Shown piece by piece: positions 1 through 8,492 of a stretch of DNA of 64,000 bases (position 1 is its first letter; each line of letters opens with the position of its first letter). The translations under genes were made by a program, and so were the position numbers. The notes beneath the pieces are model-generated. The model was given only the letters and a program-made list of their open reading frames with translations, was not told the origin of the DNA and did not search any database. Location of the stretch: assembly GCA_964482495.1 (NCBI GenBank), contig CAYZXS010000002.1, positions 62,001-126,000 of the forward strand, given 5' to 3'. This DNA is from J029 sp964482495 (GTDB taxonomy: Bacteria > Planctomycetota > UBA1135).

Positions 1-72
1 CGCCTGAACCTGGAATTCGCCGGGGCCGAGCCGGCCAGGATCACCGAGTTCTCGGCCTTCGCCGCCCCCTAG
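1..72 (+). CDS. 3' end of a truncated gene, product unknown
   Basis: An open frame enters from the left edge and ends at a TAG at 70-72, giving only 23 residues ending in FSAFAAP. Codon choice (GCC, CTG, GAG) matches the neighbouring genes, so it is probably the real tail of a coding sequence. Too little is present to name a family. The next gene starts about 125 bp downstream behind its own promoter, so the two are probably separate transcription units. Confidence 0.5.
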   Translation, partial: RLNLEFAGAEPARITEFSAFAAP

Positions 73-136
73 CGGCGACTCTGCCCCCGATTCCGCCCCG
101 GCGGGAGGCCGGCGATTCCGGACCCGGGCCGCCGCG

Positions 137-165
137 TGGACAAAATGTAAGTAAATACCTACAAT
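137..165 (+). promoter_or_regulatory. sigma-70-type promoter for the secreted protein at 197
   Basis: TGGACA at 137-142 and TACAAT at 160-165 are separated by exactly 17 bp. The spacer is strikingly A/T-rich within otherwise GC-rich DNA. The expected transcript start near 172 leaves a short leader carrying GAGGAG just before the ATG at 197. Confidence 0.7.
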
Positions 166-196
166 TGCCGGCCCCGCCATCGGAATGAGGAGCATC

Positions 197-760
197 ATGA
201 ACCGCACCCCCGCACGACTTGCCTTCCTCGCCGCCGCCGCCCTGGTGGTCGGCGCCATCGCCCCCGCCGCCCTGTCCCTGGGCGGCGCCGCGCCGCCGCA
301 GGACGAGGCCCCGGCGATGGTCGTCGGCAGCTTCGACTCGCGCGCCGTGATGGTCGCCTACATGCGCTCGGAGCGCTTCAAGGAGGACCTCGCCGGCGTC
401 AAGCAGGAGATGGCCAGCGCCGTGGAGGCGGGCGACCAAGCCGCCCAGGACGCCATCAACGAGCGCATGCGCGCGCGCCAGGAGAAGGCGCACCGCCAGG
501 TCTTCAGCAACGCTCCGGCGCCCGAGGTGGTCGCCCTGCTCGCTGAGCAGCTGCCCGGCTTCGCCGAGCAGGCCGGCGTCGACGTCATCGTCTCGAAGTG
601 GCGCCTGGCCTACGTCGGCCCGGGGGCGCGCTTCGTCGACCTCACCGACCGCATGGTGGCGGCCTTCGGGCCCGACGCCGAGACGCTAGAGGTGGTCGAG
701 CAGATCAAGGCCACCGACCCGGTGCCGCTCGAGCAGCTCGAGGGCGGTCACGAGCACTAG
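197..760 (+). CDS. secreted protein of unknown function
   Basis: A 187-residue protein with an N-terminal signal peptide: a basic start, a hydrophobic stretch of about 20 residues rich in Ala and Val, then an Ala-rich cleavage region. The mature part starts with a VVGSFDSRAV segment, followed by a charged helical region (about residues 50-105) rich in Glu, Gln and Arg, and a C-terminal alpha/beta-like region ending in a His-containing tail. The pattern loosely recalls periplasmic OmpH/Skp-like helical proteins, but I do not recognise the family. The ATG at 197 is preferred to the in-frame ATG at 185 because GAGGAG at 187-192 is correctly spaced for it. It lies behind a good promoter and only 9 bp before the TetR gene. 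Confidence 0.8.
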   Translation: MNRTPARLAFLAAAALVVGAIAPAALSLGGAAPPQDEAPAMVVGSFDSRAVMVAYMRSERFKEDLAGVKQEMASAVEAGDQAAQDAINERMRARQEKAHRQVFSNAPAPEVVALLAEQLPGFAEQAGVDVIVSKWRLAYVGPGARFVDLTDRMVAAFGPDAETLEVVEQIKATDPVPLEQLEGGHEH

Positions 761-769
761 GCCGGCGGC

Positions 770-1393
770 GTGCCCCGTCCCGACACCAGCCCGCAGCGGC
801 GGCGCGAGTTCGCGCCGCTGCTGGCGGCCGCCTTCGCCGAGCTCGGCTACCGCCGCGCCACCACCGCGGTCTTGGCCCGGCGCTGCGGCGTGCGCGAGAA
901 CATCCTCTACCGGCTCTGGCCCGATAAGCAGGGCATGTTCATCGCCGCCCTGGACTTCGTCTACCAGCACTCCGAGTCGGTCTGGTCGGTGCTGCTGGCG
1001 GAGCCCGACGGGGACGCCAGCCCGGCCGAGCGCATCTTGGGCTACGAGGCCGCGCACCACGGGGAGCACGGGCTCTACCGGCTGATCTTCGCCGGGCTCT
1101 CGGAGACGGACGAGCCGGAGATCGCCCGGGCCCTGAAGCGGCTCTACGGCCGCTTCCAGCGCTTCGTGCGCCGGCAGGTGGAGGCGCACCGCGGCGAGGC
1201 GCGTGCCGGCAGCGGCTCGGGCGCCGGCGCCGCGCTCGACGCGGAGATGGCCGCCTGGGCCATCGTCGGGCTGGGCACCGTGGCCAACGTCGGCCGGGAG
1301 CTCGGCCTGCTGGGCGCCGCGCGCCGCCGGCGGCTGATCCTCGAGGCCGGGGCGGCGCTGCTCGGCCCGCGGGGCGGAGCGGCACCGGGCTGA
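770..1393 (+). CDS. TetR-family transcriptional regulator
   Basis: A 207-residue protein whose first 50 residues form a TetR-type DNA-binding domain: a helix with LAAAFAELGYRRATT, then a helix-turn-helix with VLARRCGVRENILYRLWPDK, where the Tyr and Trp positions are typical of the family. The rest is all-helical ligand-binding and dimerisation sequence, with an AAWAIVGLGTVANVGRELG segment near the end and a low-complexity Ala/Gly/Ser linker around residues 140-155. It starts at a GTG 9 bp after the secreted-protein gene, so the two are probably co-transcribed. The ligand and targets cannot be read from the sequence. The upstream secreted protein or the HtrA protease are candidate targets. Confidence 0.85.
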   Translation: MPRPDTSPQRRREFAPLLAAAFAELGYRRATTAVLARRCGVRENILYRLWPDKQGMFIAALDFVYQHSESVWSVLLAEPDGDASPAERILGYEAAHHGEHGLYRLIFAGLSETDEPEIARALKRLYGRFQRFVRRQVEAHRGEARAGSGSGAGAALDAEMAAWAIVGLGTVANVGRELGLLGAARRRRLILEAGAALLGPRGGAAPG

Positions 1394-1439
1394 GCGTCCG
1401 CTCGGGCGGCGCGGGCCAACGCCGTCGATGGTCGGCCCG

Positions 1440-1445
1440 TAGAGT
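1440..1445 (+). promoter_or_regulatory. -10-like TAGAGT close to the start of the HtrA-type protease
   Basis: TAGAGT ends 6 nt before the GTG at 1452 and 9 nt before the ATG at 1455. The spacing would give a leaderless or nearly leaderless mRNA. It is one of a recurring set of such sites in the window. No clear -35 is visible. Confidence 0.4.
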
Positions 1446-1451
1446 CCGCCC

Positions 1452-2591
1452 GTGATGGAACCGACCTCCCGCCCGGCCGCCCCGCGACCCTCCCGCCTGC
1501 CGCTGCTGCTGGCCTTCGCGGCCCTCGCCTTGGCGCTGGTGGCGGGCTGGCAATCGGGACTCTTCGGCGGCCTGCCGCTGCTCGACCCCGCGGCGGGGCC
1601 GCGGCTCGTGGCCGCCCGCGGCGAGCTGGCCGCCGACGAGCGCTCCACGATCTCCTTGTTCCAGGCGGCGGCGCCGGCGGTGGTCAACATCCGCACCACC
1701 GAGCTGCGCCGCAACCCGTGGAGCCGCCGGGTGGTGGAGTCGGCCCAGGGGCAGGGCAGCGGCTTCGTCTGGGACCAGGCCGGCTACGTCGTCACCAATT
1801 ACCACGTCGTGCGCGACGCCGACCGCGCCTTCGTCAGCTTCGCGGACCGGCGCGAGTTCCCGGCTCGCCTGGTCGGCACCGACCCCAGCGCCGACCTGGC
1901 GGTGCTCAAGATCGACGGCGCCGGCGCCCTGCCGGCGCTGCCGCTGGGCGAGAGCGGCGGCCTGGCGGTGGGGCAGAAGGTCTTCGCCATCGGCAACCCC
2001 TTCGGCCTCGACCACACCCTGACCGCTGGCGTCATCTCCGGCCTCGGGCGCGAGATCATCGGCGTCGCCGGCAACCCGATCCGCGACGTGATCCAGACCG
2101 ACGCCGCCATCAACCCCGGCAACTCAGGCGGCCCGCTGCTGGACAGCGCCGGGCGGCTGATCGGGGTCAACACCGCCATCCAGAGCTCCACCGGCCACAA
2201 CGGCGGCATCGGCTTCGCCGTGCCGGTGGACGCCGTCAACCGGATCGTGCCGGAGATCATCCGAACCGGCAAGCCGCCGCGGCCGGTGCTCGGCATCACC
2301 ATGCTCGACGACGACCTGGCGCGCGCCAACCGCATCGACGGCGTGGTCGTGTCCGAGGTCGTCGCCGGCGGCCCGGCCGAGCGCGCCGGCCTGAAGCCGC
2401 TGCGCGAGAGCGGCGACGGCCGCACCTTCCTCGGCGACGTCATCCTCCAGGTCGGCGGTCAGCGGGTGCGGCGCCAGGAGGAGCTGCTGGCGGCGCTGGG
2501 CGCCTTCCAGCCCGGCGACGAGCTCGAGCTGGTGGTGCTGCGCGACCGCCGCGAGGTCGGGGTGCGGGTGGTGCTGGAGGAGGGGAGCTGA
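1452..2591 (+). CDS. HtrA/DegP-type serine protease with one PDZ domain
   Basis: A 379-residue envelope protease. Residues 16-35 form an uncleaved-looking membrane anchor or signal. The trypsin-like domain carries the full triad: His118 in TNYHVV, Asp148 in SADLAVLKI and Ser225 in NPGNSGGPL. The oxyanion-loop region GNPFGLDHTLTAGVISG is intact. Residues from about 279 to the end form one PDZ domain, beginning RPVLGITM. Family members degrade or refold misfolded extracytoplasmic proteins, and one PDZ is usual for DegS-like forms. A GTG at 1452 and an ATG at 1455 are adjacent, so the start is uncertain by one codon. A second, different HtrA lies at 59.8 kb. Confidence 0.93.
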   Translation: MMEPTSRPAAPRPSRLPLLLAFAALALALVAGWQSGLFGGLPLLDPAAGPRLVAARGELAADERSTISLFQAAAPAVVNIRTTELRRNPWSRRVVESAQGQGSGFVWDQAGYVVTNYHVVRDADRAFVSFADRREFPARLVGTDPSADLAVLKIDGAGALPALPLGESGGLAVGQKVFAIGNPFGLDHTLTAGVISGLGREIIGVAGNPIRDVIQTDAAINPGNSGGPLLDSAGRLIGVNTAIQSSTGHNGGIGFAVPVDAVNRIVPEIIRTGKPPRPVLGITMLDDDLARANRIDGVVVSEVVAGGPAERAGLKPLRESGDGRTFLGDVILQVGGQRVRRQEELLAALGAFQPGDELELVVLRDRREVGVRVVLEEGS

Positions 2592-2626
2592 GCGGCCCCT
2601 TCTGAAGCAGAGACTCGAGGGGCGGC

Positions 2627-2632
2627 TAGGCT
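2627..2632 (+). promoter_or_regulatory. -10-like TAGGCT before the S41 peptidase gene
   Basis: TAGGCT ends 10 nt before the ATG at 2643. It matches the TANNNT pattern seen before many first genes here. It could drive a short-leader transcript separate from the HtrA gene that ends at 2591. No -35 is obvious. Confidence 0.35.
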
Positions 2633-2642
2633 GGACCGCAAG

Positions 2643-3857
2643 ATGCGTGGCGCCCTGCCCATTCTCGCCGGCCTGATCGCCCTGCCGGCCCTCTCCTCGC
2701 CGATTGGCGCCCAGGCCGATTACAAGAAGCACTACCGCTCCGACATGGAGGCCTTCGTCGACGAGGTCCAGAAGAGCTACCCGTTCTTCGACCTCAAGGG
2801 CATCCGCAAGGACTGGAAGGCGACGTCCAAGCGGCTCGAGAAGGCCGCCAAGAAGTGCAAGAGCGACGCCGAGTTCATGGCGCTGGTCGGCGAGGGCATC
2901 GCCATCCTGCGCGACGCCCACATGTCCGTCACGGAGTGCGCGGTGGAGCTGCCCGAGCGGGAGCCCGAGTTCTACCCCGGCGTCAGCTTCCTGCCGGCCA
3001 CCGACGACCGCGTTGTCGTCATGTTCCCGCCCGAGGGCCAGGGCGCCAGCTCGCTAGCGACCGGGACCGTGGTGCTGCAGATCGACGGCAAGGACGCCCG
3101 CAAGGTGCTGGAGCAGCGCGCCGAGGACACCTGGGCCGCGGGCGGGTCCTTCTCGACCCTGCAGCGGGCGCGGCTGTTCGAGTACCGCATCCCCCTGCGC
3201 GGTGAACGCGGCGACAAGCACGTGCTGACGGTGCAGGACGGGCGCAAGAAGAAGAAGGTGACCGTGTCGGCGCGCCAGGAGGTCTCGGGTTGGCCGCGCA
3301 GCTACCACATGCCGGAGGGGCTGGAGCAGGCAGGCCGGTCGGTCTGGTTCGCCCGGCTCGAGAGCGGCGCCGGCTACCTCTATCTGCGGCGCGTCGACTC
3401 CGGTCTGCCGGACGGCATCGCCAAGGCGCTGGCCGAGGTCGGCGACGCCCGCGGCTGGGTGGTCGACCTGCGCGGCAATTCCGGCGGCGGCTACGGCAGC
3501 GAGCTGCTGGGCCAAGTGGACGCCATGCCCGGCCCGGTGGCGGTGATCCTCGACGCCGGCTGCATCTCGGCGGGGGAGACCTTGGCGCGCGACTTCGTCA
3601 ACCGCAAGCAGGCGCGGCTGTTCGGGCTGCCGACCGCGGGCTCCTCGTCCTCGAAGCGCGATTGGAGCTTCCCCAGCGGCATCGCCACGATCAAGTTCTC
3701 TACCCGGAGCCGCGGCGGCGTCGGCGGCAAGCCGATCGAGGGCAGCGGCATCCAGCCCGACGAGGTGGTCGAGGTCGTGCCCGAGGAGATCCAGGCCGGC
3801 CAGAACTCCGCGATCTTGCGGGCGGAGGCGTGGCTGCTGGAGCAGGCCGACGGCTGA
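2643..3857 (+). CDS. secreted S41-family (tail-specific type) peptidase
   Basis: A 404-residue protein with a signal peptide (residues 1-23, cleavage likely after GAQA). Residues 30-100 are a charged helical cap ending in ILRDAHM. Residues 105-200 look like the PDZ-like insert of the family. The core has the S41 signature VVDLRGNSGGGYGS (about 273-286) and the nucleophile motif CISAGET with Ser309. GLPTAGSSSS (about 328-337) is the usual following strand-loop. The catalytic Lys of CtpA-type members is not obvious, so it may be closer to tricorn/S41B or interphotoreceptor-type members. It would cleave C-termini of extracytoplasmic proteins. It sits just after the HtrA protease on the same strand. 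Confidence 0.85.
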   Translation: MRGALPILAGLIALPALSSPIGAQADYKKHYRSDMEAFVDEVQKSYPFFDLKGIRKDWKATSKRLEKAAKKCKSDAEFMALVGEGIAILRDAHMSVTECAVELPEREPEFYPGVSFLPATDDRVVVMFPPEGQGASSLATGTVVLQIDGKDARKVLEQRAEDTWAAGGSFSTLQRARLFEYRIPLRGERGDKHVLTVQDGRKKKKVTVSARQEVSGWPRSYHMPEGLEQAGRSVWFARLESGAGYLYLRRVDSGLPDGIAKALAEVGDARGWVVDLRGNSGGGYGSELLGQVDAMPGPVAVILDAGCISAGETLARDFVNRKQARLFGLPTAGSSSSKRDWSFPSGIATIKFSTRSRGGVGGKPIEGSGIQPDEVVEVVPEEIQAGQNSAILRAEAWLLEQADG

Positions 3858-3866
3858 GCGGGCCGC

Positions 3867-3872
3867 TATCCT
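3867..3872 (+). promoter_or_regulatory. -10-like TATCCT before hyuA
   Basis: TATCCT ends 8 nt before the ATG at 3881. The same hexamer is the -10 of the clear tRNA-Gly promoter at 28056-28061, which supports its use as a promoter element in this organism. Confidence 0.4.
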
Positions 3873-3880
3873 CTGCCGCC

Positions 3881-5908
3881 ATGGCCACCGCGCGCGTCGG
3901 CGTCGACACCGGAGGGACCTTCACGGACGCGGTCCTCGCCGCGGGCCCGGGAGAGTGGCGCGTCGCCAAGCTGCCGACGACGCCGCGGGCGCCGGCGGTG
4001 GCGGTGCTCGGCGGTCTGCACGCGCTGGTGCCGCGCGGCTCGACGCCGGTCGAGCTGGTGCACGGCACCACCCACGCCACCAACGCGCTCCTGACCGGGC
4101 GGGTGGGCAAGGTCGCGCTGGTGACGACGAAGGGCTTCGCCGATGTCTTGGCGATCGGACGCCAGGAGCGCGACCAGCTCTACCAGCTCGAGCCTCGGCC
4201 GCCGCGGCCGCCGCAGCCGCGCCGGCGCATCGTCGAGGTGGCGGAGCGGCTCGACGCATCGGGCCGGGTGGTGGAGGAGCTGACTGGCACCGAGGTCGAT
4301 CGGGTGGTCGCCCGGGTCGCCCGGCTGAAGCCCGAGGCCGTCGCCGTAGCGTTGCTGCACGCCTGGCGCGAGCCCAAGCACGAGCGGCGGCTGGCGCGGG
4401 CGCTGCGCAAGCTCGGGGTGCCGGTGGTGCTGTCGAGCGAGGTCGCGCCCGAGCTGCGCGAGTACGAGCGCTTCACCACCACCTGGGCCGACGCCGGGCT
4501 GCGGCCGGTGGTCGGGCCGGCGCTGCAGCTGCTCGACCTGGCGCTGCGCGAGGGGTGGGGCACGGACTCGCGGCTGTCGATCATGCGCAGCGACGGCGGC
4601 ACCTGCGCCGCCGCCGCCGCGGCCACGCGGCCGGTGTCGCTGGCCTTGAGCGGGCCGGCCGGCGGGCTGTCCGCGGCGCGCACCCTGGCTGACGCCCGCG
4701 GCGACGGCACGGTGCTGACCCTGGACATGGGCGGCACCTCCACCGACGTCGCCTTGCTACCGCCCGGCGAACTGCCGCTCGAGCCGATGAGCCTGGCCGG
4801 GCTGCCGTTGCTGGCGCGCGGGCTTCCGCTGCACACCGTCGGCACCGGCGGCGGCAGCCTGGCGAGCTGGGACGCCGGCGGCGCCTTGTGCGTCGGACCC
4901 GACTCCGCCGGCGCCGAACCGGGCCCGGCCTGCTACGGCCGCGGCGGCGAGCGGGCGACCGTGACGGATGCCCACCTGGTCGCGGGCCGGCTGCACCCCG
5001 AGGAGTTCCTCGGCGGTGACTTCGCGCTCGATCCGGCGGCCGCCGAGCAGGCCCTCGCCGCGCTCGGCCGCCCCGCTGGCCTGAAGCCGGCCGCCGCTGC
5101 CCGCGCCGTGCTCGAGGTCGCCACCACCGGCATGGAGCGGGCGCTGCGCCGGGTCAGCCTGGCCGAGGGCCACGACCCGCGCGGCCTGGCGCTCTACGCC
5201 TTCGGCGGCGCCGGCGGCCTGCACGCGGCTTGGGTGGCGGCGCGCATGGGGATGAAGCGGGTGGTGATCCCGCCCTTCCCTGGCGCCTTCTCGGCCCTCG
5301 GCCTGCTGGCCGCGCCGCCGCGGCGGACCCTGGCGCACAGCGTGCTCGAGCCGTTGCCGACGGCGACCGCGCGCCGGGCGTTGTTCCAGCCGCTGGTCGA
5401 GCGCGCGCGCGCGGAGCTGGCCGCCGAGGGCGTGGCCCGCTCCCGGATCCGCGTCCGCCGCGTGCTCGAGCTACGCGGCGAGGGCCAGGCCGGGGATTTC
5501 GCCATCCCCGAAGGCCCGCGGCCGCTCGAGCGCTTCCACGCCGAGCACCGCCGCCGCTTCGGCTACGCCCGCGAGGACCGGCCGGTGGTGCTGGTCGCGG
5601 TGCGGGTGCAGGCCGACGGCCGGAGCGTGGCGCCGTGGGCGAAGGCCCGGCTGCGGTCGCGGGCGGCCAAGCCGTTGTTCGAGGACCGGGCGCTGCTGCC
5701 TGAGTGCGGGGCAAGCGGTAGCCGCTCCCGCGTCGCCAGGGCCACCTCCAGCGGCGTCGGCTGGTTCCGCCGCGAGCAGCTCTCCCCGGGCCACCGCCTC
5801 TCCGGCCCGGCGGTGGTCGCCGAGTACTCCGGCACCACCGTGGTGCCCGCCAGCTGGACCGCGCGCGTCGACGGCTTCGGCGCGCTCGAGCTGGAGGCTG
5901 GCTCATGA
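3881..5908 (+). CDS. hydantoinase/oxoprolinase family protein, subunit A (HyuA type)
   Basis: A 675-residue ATP-dependent amidohydrolase subunit. The N-terminal phosphate-binding loop GVDTGGTFTDAV (residues 6-17) and the second nucleotide-binding loop LDMGGTSTDVALL (about 281-293) mark the ASKHA-type fold of the HyuA/5-oxoprolinase family. Further family landmarks are HGTTHATNALL, GPAGG and the region GTGGGSLA to GPACYGRGG. Together with the next gene it would hydrolyse a cyclic amide such as a hydantoin, 5-oxoproline or N-methylhydantoin using ATP; the substrate is not readable from the sequence. The ATG at 3881 was chosen because the N-terminal loop begins right after it. The frame is open upstream only because of high GC. 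It overlaps hyuB by 4 bp. Confidence 0.9.
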   Translation: MATARVGVDTGGTFTDAVLAAGPGEWRVAKLPTTPRAPAVAVLGGLHALVPRGSTPVELVHGTTHATNALLTGRVGKVALVTTKGFADVLAIGRQERDQLYQLEPRPPRPPQPRRRIVEVAERLDASGRVVEELTGTEVDRVVARVARLKPEAVAVALLHAWREPKHERRLARALRKLGVPVVLSSEVAPELREYERFTTTWADAGLRPVVGPALQLLDLALREGWGTDSRLSIMRSDGGTCAAAAAATRPVSLALSGPAGGLSAARTLADARGDGTVLTLDMGGTSTDVALLPPGELPLEPMSLAGLPLLARGLPLHTVGTGGGSLASWDAGGALCVGPDSAGAEPGPACYGRGGERATVTDAHLVAGRLHPEEFLGGDFALDPAAAEQALAALGRPAGLKPAAAARAVLEVATTGMERALRRVSLAEGHDPRGLALYAFGGAGGLHAAWVAARMGMKRVVIPPFPGAFSALGLLAAPPRRTLAHSVLEPLPTATARRALFQPLVERARAELAAEGVARSRIRVRRVLELRGEGQAGDFAIPEGPRPLERFHAEHRRRFGYAREDRPVVLVAVRVQADGRSVAPWAKARLRSRAAKPLFEDRALLPECGASGSRSRVARATSSGVGWFRREQLSPGHRLSGPAVVAEYSGTTVVPASWTARVDGFGALELEAGS

Positions 5909-7485
5909 GCGCCGCTCGCCGCAACAGGGGCCGGCGGACGGCTGCCGACCCCGCCGAACTCGGCGTCTTCCGCCACCTCTTCGCCAGTGTGGCCGAGGAG
6001 ATGGGGGAGGCGCTGCGGCTCAGCTCGGTGTCGCCGAACATCAAGGAGCGGCGCGACTACTCCTGCGCCCTGCTCGACGCTGAGGGGCGGCTGGTGGCGC
6101 ACGCGGCGCACATCCCGGTGCACCTCGGCAGCGCCCACCTGACGGTGCCGGCGGTGCTGGCCGAGCTGGATCCCGGCCCGGGTGACGTCGTGGTGCTCAA
6201 TGATCCGCACCGCGGCGGCACGCACCTCAACGACGTCACCGTGGTGGCGCCGCTCTACGCCGGCGGCCGGCGGCTCGGCTTCCTGCTCGACCGCGCCCAT
6301 CACGCCGACGTCGGCGGGGCGGAGCCGGGCAGCCTGGCGGGGGCCAGCGACCTCTACGGCGAGGGTCTGATCCTGCCCCCGGTGCACCTGGTGCGCGCCG
6401 GCGCGCCGGTCGAGGAGGTGTGGAAGTTGTTCCTCGCCAACACCCGCGAGGCCGAGGCCCGCCGCGCCGATCTGCAGGCGCAGCTGGCGGCGCTGCACCG
6501 CGGCGCCGAGCGCTTCGCCGACCTGGTCGAGCGCTTCGGCGCCGCCGGGGTGCGGCGCGGCATGGACGGCCTGATCGAGCACGGCGCCAAGATGACCGCA
6601 GCGCTCTTGCGGGCATGGCCGTCGGGCGAAGCCCGGGCCGAGGACGCGCTCGACGGCGCCGGCACGCCGAAGATCGTGGTGAGGCTGCGCAACCGCGGCG
6701 GCCGGCTGCGGGTCGACTTCACCGGCAGTTCGCCGCAGGTGGCGGGGTCCTGGAACACCCACCGGGCGGTGGTCTGCTCGGCGCTGTTCTACGTCCTGCA
6801 GGCGCTGGCGCCGGAGCAGCTGCCGGAGTCGAGCGGGGTGCTCGAGCGGGTGGATTTGGTGCTGCCGGAGGCCTCGGTGGTGTCTTCCTCCTTCCCGGCC
6901 GGGGTCGCGGCGGGCAACGTCGAGACCAGCCAGCGCGTCACCGACGTGCTGCTGGCGGCCCTGGCCGGGCTGCTGGGCGAGCGGGTGCCGGCGGCCAGCC
7001 AGGGGACGATGAACAACTGGACCTGCGGCGGCGCGCGGGCCGACGGCAGCGACTGGGTCTACTACGAGACCGTCGGCGGCGGCGCCGGCGCCGGGCCGGG
7101 CGGCGACGGGGCGGACGCGGTGCAGGTGCACATGACCAACACCCGCAACACCCCGGTCGAGGTCATGGAGGTCGAGCTGCCGGTCCGGATTCGCGAGCTG
7201 CGGCTGCGGCGGGGCAGCGGCGGCGTCGGCCGGCACCGCGGCGGCGATGGCCTGCTCAAGGAGATCGAGTTCCTGGTGCCAGCGCGGGTGGCGGTGATCG
7301 CGACCCGGCGGCTGAGCGCGCCCGCCGGCCGCGCCGGCGGCGGGGACGGCAGCCCGGGGCGGGACCAAGTCGTGGCCGGCGGCCGCCGACGCGACCTCGC
7401 GGCCGGTGAGAGCGTCAGCCTCCAGGCGGGCGACCGGATCCGGATCGCCACCCCTGGCGGCGGCGGCTGGGGCCGGCCGGCCTGA
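5905..7485 (+). CDS. hydantoinase/oxoprolinase family protein, subunit B (HyuB type)
   Basis: A 526-residue partner subunit, starting at the ATGA overlap with hyuA, so translation is probably coupled. Family landmarks include HAAHIPVHLGS (about 67-77), GDVVVLNDPHRGGTHLNDVT (92-111), and a central GNVETSQRVTDVLLAAL and TMNNWTCGG region. The C-terminal part has THMTN-like VHMTNTRNTPVEVMEVELP and a Gly-rich end typical of HyuB (GGGGWG). Length is at the short end of the family (about 520-580). No transporter or racemase accompanies the pair, so the pathway context is missing. It converges with the lipoprotein gene that ends 22 bp away. Confidence 0.9.
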   Translation: MSAARRNRGRRTAADPAELGVFRHLFASVAEEMGEALRLSSVSPNIKERRDYSCALLDAEGRLVAHAAHIPVHLGSAHLTVPAVLAELDPGPGDVVVLNDPHRGGTHLNDVTVVAPLYAGGRRLGFLLDRAHHADVGGAEPGSLAGASDLYGEGLILPPVHLVRAGAPVEEVWKLFLANTREAEARRADLQAQLAALHRGAERFADLVERFGAAGVRRGMDGLIEHGAKMTAALLRAWPSGEARAEDALDGAGTPKIVVRLRNRGGRLRVDFTGSSPQVAGSWNTHRAVVCSALFYVLQALAPEQLPESSGVLERVDLVLPEASVVSSSFPAGVAAGNVETSQRVTDVLLAALAGLLGERVPAASQGTMNNWTCGGARADGSDWVYYETVGGGAGAGPGGDGADAVQVHMTNTRNTPVEVMEVELPVRIRELRLRRGSGGVGRHRGGDGLLKEIEFLVPARVAVIATRRLSAPAGRAGGGDGSPGRDQVVAGGRRRDLAAGESVSLQAGDRIRIATPGGGGWGRPA

Positions 7486-7506
7486 GGCGCGGCGGTCCTC
7501 CGGGGC

Positions 7507-8286
7507 TCAATCGACGGCTTCCGCCGCCGGCCACGGCAAGTACGGCGCCGTGCGTGGACTCAGCCGCTGGCGACGGACCTGGCCTCGAGGCGGGTCCTCC
7601 TCGACGGGGTAGAGGCGCAGCGCCAGCAGCTCGACCTCGTCGTCGCCGGCCAGCGGCGGCAGCTGGTAGAGGCGGACCAGGCCGCGGTCGGACTCGACCT
7701 GGATCTCCGATTCGGCCAGGGCCACGGCCGGCAGCTGGGTGGTGATGGAGCTGTCGTAGCCGGCCAGGCGGCTCTCCTGCTCGATCATCCGCGCCAGCTC
7801 ACTGCGGTGGATGCGCACCCGGCCGCGGAAGTCGCGGCCGTCCAGCGCGTCGACCTGGGCGTCGACCCACAGGCCGGTCTGGAGCACGCCCACCGTCGGG
7901 TCGGCGATCATCGCGTGCGCGGTCTCCTCGACCACGAAGTCGGCCACGTAGGAGGTCTGGTTGACCATCATCACCGAAGCGGGCTGGCCGGCGAGCATGA
8001 GCACGCTCGGGGCGGCGGCGTGGCGCCACTGTTCGGGCCGCTCGAAGGGGGAGTCCGCGTCGAAGGGTCCGCGCAGCAGGATCAGGTCGAGCCGGAATTG
8101 GCCGCTGCGCTGGACCGTGGCCGGATCCGGGTGTTCCGGCATCGTCGCCGGGTCCGGCTTGGTGGTGGCCAGGCCGGTGTCGAGCAGCGACCAGAGGTCC
8201 TGTCCGGGGTCGAGCGGCTCGCCGTAGCGTTCCGAGGCGGCGCAGGCCAGGGCGAAGAGAGGCAGCAGGCAGAGGAGGATGCGCAT
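7507..8286 (-). CDS. lipoprotein of unknown function
   Basis: A 259-residue protein starting with MRILLCLLPLFALACA: a lipoprotein signal with the lipobox FALAC, lipidated Cys15. The mature part has no motif I recognise. It contains mixed alpha/beta sequence with repeated Ala/Val-rich strands (VLMLAGQPASVMMVNQTSYV, then VGVLQTGLWVDAQVDALDGR), reminiscent of planctomycete secretin-like or type-II-secretion-associated lipoproteins that test regulatory beta domains. That resemblance is weak. The gene is alone on its strand: it converges with hyuB, and the palindromic element and terminator of the NYN gene lie upstream. Confidence 0.75.
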   Translation of the reverse strand: MRILLCLLPLFALACAASERYGEPLDPGQDLWSLLDTGLATTKPDPATMPEHPDPATVQRSGQFRLDLILLRGPFDADSPFERPEQWRHAAAPSVLMLAGQPASVMMVNQTSYVADFVVEETAHAMIADPTVGVLQTGLWVDAQVDALDGRDFRGRVRIHRSELARMIEQESRLAGYDSSITTQLPAVALAESEIQVESDRGLVRLYQLPPLAGDDEVELLALRLYPVEEDPPRGQVRRQRLSPRTAPYLPWPAAEAVD

Positions 8287-8380
8287 GGTCGGGGCGCGGC
8301 GGTCGCCGCGGGCCGACCCGTTCTACCACCGGTCCGGCCACCCTCTCCTCGGAGCTTGCCGCCCGCCCCCAAAGGAAAGC

Positions 8381-8408
8381 GGGGCCGCCTGCAACCACAG
8401 GCGGCCCC
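8381..8408 (-). terminator. rho-independent terminator after the NYN gene
   Basis: An 11-bp perfect stem (8381-8391 with 8398-8408) with a 6-nt loop. On the minus strand the stem is followed by GCTTTCCTTT, a U-rich tract. It lies about 85 bp after the stop of the NYN gene, beyond the twin palindrome. Confidence 0.7.
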
Positions 8409-8415
8409 GGTCAGT

Positions 8416-8482
8416 AACGGGGTCAGACGTCGATTACTAATCGATGTCGTACGTCGAATAACAATCGATGTACGACCCCGTT
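8416..8482. repeat. twin palindrome inside 9-bp inverted arms (REP/RAYT-like element)
   Basis: AACGGGGTC (8416-8424) and GACCCCGTT (8474-8482) are perfect inverted arms. Between them lie two tandem, imperfect copies of the same palindrome: 8426-8448 (GACGTCGATTA paired with TAATCGATGTC) and 8449-8473 (GTACGTCGA paired with TCGATGTAC), each with one G.T-type mismatch. The whole can fold as a three-way junction. A GGGGTCAG-type arm is, from memory, common in REP-like elements mobilised by RAYT transposases. I found no second copy and no transposase in the window. Confidence 0.6.
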
Positions 8483-8492
8483 CTTTCGCTTC

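Noticed and set aside
3290..3880. N-terminal extension of HyuA by 197 codons
   Set aside because: The extension overlaps the S41 peptidase gene in another frame and is Arg/Gly-rich. The family N-terminus GVDTGGTFTD begins right after the ATG at 3881.
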